A DNA stretch of 64,000 nt from Salegentibacter salinarum. Its GTDB lineage: Bacteria; Bacteroidota; Bacteroidia; Flavobacteriales; Flavobacteriaceae. The position numbers were made by a program, and so were the translations under genes. The notes beneath the pieces are model-generated. The model was given only the letters and a program-made list of their open reading frames with translations, ran no database searches and was not told where the DNA came from. Where the stretch lies: assembly GCF_900168115.1 (NCBI RefSeq), contig NZ_FUZC01000003.1, positions 124,001 to 188,000 of the forward strand. The letters are read 5' to 3'. Shown here piece by piece: positions 62,761 through 64,000 of the stretch; position 1 is the first letter of the stretch, and the number at the start of each line of letters is the position of its first letter.

Positions 62761-64000
62761 TTAATCTTTTTGTAGCCAATCTAAAGCTTCAAGACTAAAG
62801 TTGTCATCCGCCTGAACATAGGCTATTTTAGGTATTAAAGTGGCTCCCAATTTCTTTTTTTCAAAGCTGGCACTAAAGCCAAATTTAATTTTTTCGAATT
62901 TTAAAGTTCCGGCCGTTTTTATTGTCTGGTATAATAGCTGGCGATAGATATTGAATTTTTCATTATATCCATAATCCATCCCTACAAAAGCGGGTATAAA
63001 AGTTTTTCCGGATCGCGTTATAAACATCACGCCTACGATCTTATCCGAAATGTTAGGACTTTCTGCTTTAAGATATAACGTTAGAAAATCCCACTTCGGA
63101 CTTTTAACCATTTTAGAAAACAGCTTTTTAGGAAATTTAAAAATGTTAATTCCTAAATTGTTACTCCAAACTTCTTCAAATAACGTATAAAATTTGTCAA
63201 TTTCTTCGGGAGTAGGTGAGATTACAATCCTGGTTTGAAAATAATTCTCAAATGCCTTGATATCCTTGTTGAAATGTTTCCTGGAGCGTTTGCTGAGTGT
63301 AGAAAGATAATGTTCTTCATTTCGCCAGTTGAAATTGGCAATTTCACAGGAGTCGGGCATATCTATGGATATGAATCCTTGCTCGTGAAAGAAAGTGTTC
63401 AACGTATTTGATTTTTCAAAATCCCTTAAAATGATAAGTTTAGCCCCCATCTTAGTCTTTATTTCATCAAGTTTCTTCAGAAATAACCGCATCGAGCGAA
63501 TATGTAAAGGATGATCATCGTCTAAAAACAAATGAGCTCCCTCTGAAAAAACCGAGCCTAAGGATAGAACGACATCGGTCATATAATAGGGATCCTCTTC
63601 ACGCATTTCTTCGATGACTCTTGAGGTATTAGCATCAGAAAGCATATCATTTTTTAAAAGCGCACTGGTAAGAGATGCTGCCAAAACAATTTTACCATTT
63701 TTATCCTTTATCGTAATGTAATGGAATCCCCAATTATGCTCCTTTAAATTATTACTGGTAAAGACTTTCTCCAAAAAATTAAGGCCATCCCAGTCAAATA
63801 TACCCTTTCCGGAAAAACAGGTATCCCATTCCGTTTTATTTATCTGTTGAATTGTTTCCGTAGATTCCAGATTTAGTTCCTCAACTTGTGTACCTATAGT
63901 ATTATTTTTTTCAGTTTCCTGAATTCCAAATGATTTATAAATCCTGGTTAAATCAGTATGAGTTTCCTCCATAGCCAAGGGAAAGTAATAGCTCATAGAA
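62761..64000 (-). CDS. GNAT-type acyltransferase region, probably the C-terminal part of a larger protein
   Basis: 411 residues from an ATG at 63996, only four bases from the window edge; the frame is open to the edge. The centre and C-terminus look like a BioF2/FemAB-type GNAT fold (for example LSKRSRKHFNKDIKAFENYF and FIPAFVGMDYGYNEKFNIYR). The first 30 residues (YYFPLAMEETHTDLTRIYKS) resemble the end of a class I/II aminotransferase, so the true protein may be the aminotransferase/GNAT fusion known from Flavobacteriaceae. It may be the ordinary chromosome next to the element's right end. Confidence 0.65.
   Translation of the reverse strand, partial: SMSYYFPLAMEETHTDLTRIYKSFGIQETEKNNTIGTQVEELNLESTETIQQINKTEWDTCFSGKGIFDWDGLNFLEKVFTSNNLKEHNWGFHYITIKDKNGKIVLAASLTSALLKNDMLSDANTSRVIEEMREEDPYYMTDVVLSLGSVFSEGAHLFLDDDHPLHIRSMRLFLKKLDEIKTKMGAKLIILRDFEKSNTLNTFFHEQGFISIDMPDSCEIANFNWRNEEHYLSTLSKRSRKHFNKDIKAFENYFQTRIVISPTPEEIDKFYTLFEEVWSNNLGINIFKFPKKLFSKMVKSPKWDFLTLYLKAESPNISDKIVGVMFITRSGKTFIPAFVGMDYGYNEKFNIYRQLLYQTIKTAGTLKFEKIKFGFSASFEKKKLGATLIPKIAYVQADDNFSLEALDWLQKD

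Overview
The window reads as chromosome of a marine or soil-type member of the Bacteroidota, most likely family Flavobacteriaceae (close to the Gramella, Salegentibacter or Zunongwangia group). This is inferred from AT-rich DNA, TAnnTTTG-type promoter elements, weak Shine-Dalgarno sequences, Bacteroidota-only families (DUF4270, DUF4907, RteC, BfmA/BtgA, DUF5712 relaxase), a surface-lipoprotein export signal (CSDDDDD) and Bacteroidota-style BamA and BamD. No 16S gene is present, so the genus is not proven.

Layout. 1-6.8 kb is ordinary chromosome: the end of an ABC-F ATPase gene, an overlapping adaptor/RND/TolC efflux operon, two small conserved genes and an initiator tRNA (tRNA-fMet, 6852-6924). 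From the tRNA to about 34.6 kb lies an accessory, defence-rich island. It first carries an AAA ATPase, a cREC receiver-like protein and a DUF2779 nuclease (Cas4-like plus DEDD exonuclease). Then comes an 18-kb set of nine same-strand genes (29928 down to 11800): hsdM, a DUF262/GmrSD-like gene, hsdS, a DUF4917 gene with SIR2-like motifs, a helical repeat protein, a 1478-aa sacsin-type GHKL ATPase fused to a DUF3883 nuclease domain, hsdR, and an AAA ATPase/HNH pair resembling Septu (PtuAB). Upstream of hsdM are a small unknown gene, an 18-residue tandem-repeat secreted protein and a WYL regulator. The island ends in broken mobilization genes (33.4-34.6 kb).

34.7-52.9 kb is mostly envelope biology: an outer-membrane protein/DUF4270 pair divergent from a barrel protein, Kelch lipoprotein and DUF4907 cluster; a MacAB-TolC-like export operon (40.8-45.3 kb) next to a LytS/LytTR two-component system; and bamA and bamD homologues set apart from their usual neighbours.

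54-62.7 kb is a degraded mobilizable element: ssb, radC-like, a structured oriT candidate, bfmA-like, a DUF5712 relaxase, a pilin-like remnant, a LysE exporter with a divergent LysR regulator as cargo, a DnaC-like ATPase, a winged-helix replication-type protein, an excisionase-like HTH protein and RteC. No integrase is visible. The broken genes at 33.4-34.4 kb are diverged relatives of genes in this second element, so related elements have entered this chromosome at least twice. The window closes with the C-terminal part of an acyltransferase gene that probably runs past the edge.

The best candidate for an undescribed system is the type I restriction operon with four inserted genes (DUF262, DUF4917, repeat protein, GHKL-DUF3883), with an overlapping sacsin/hsdR junction and a Septu-like pair at its end.
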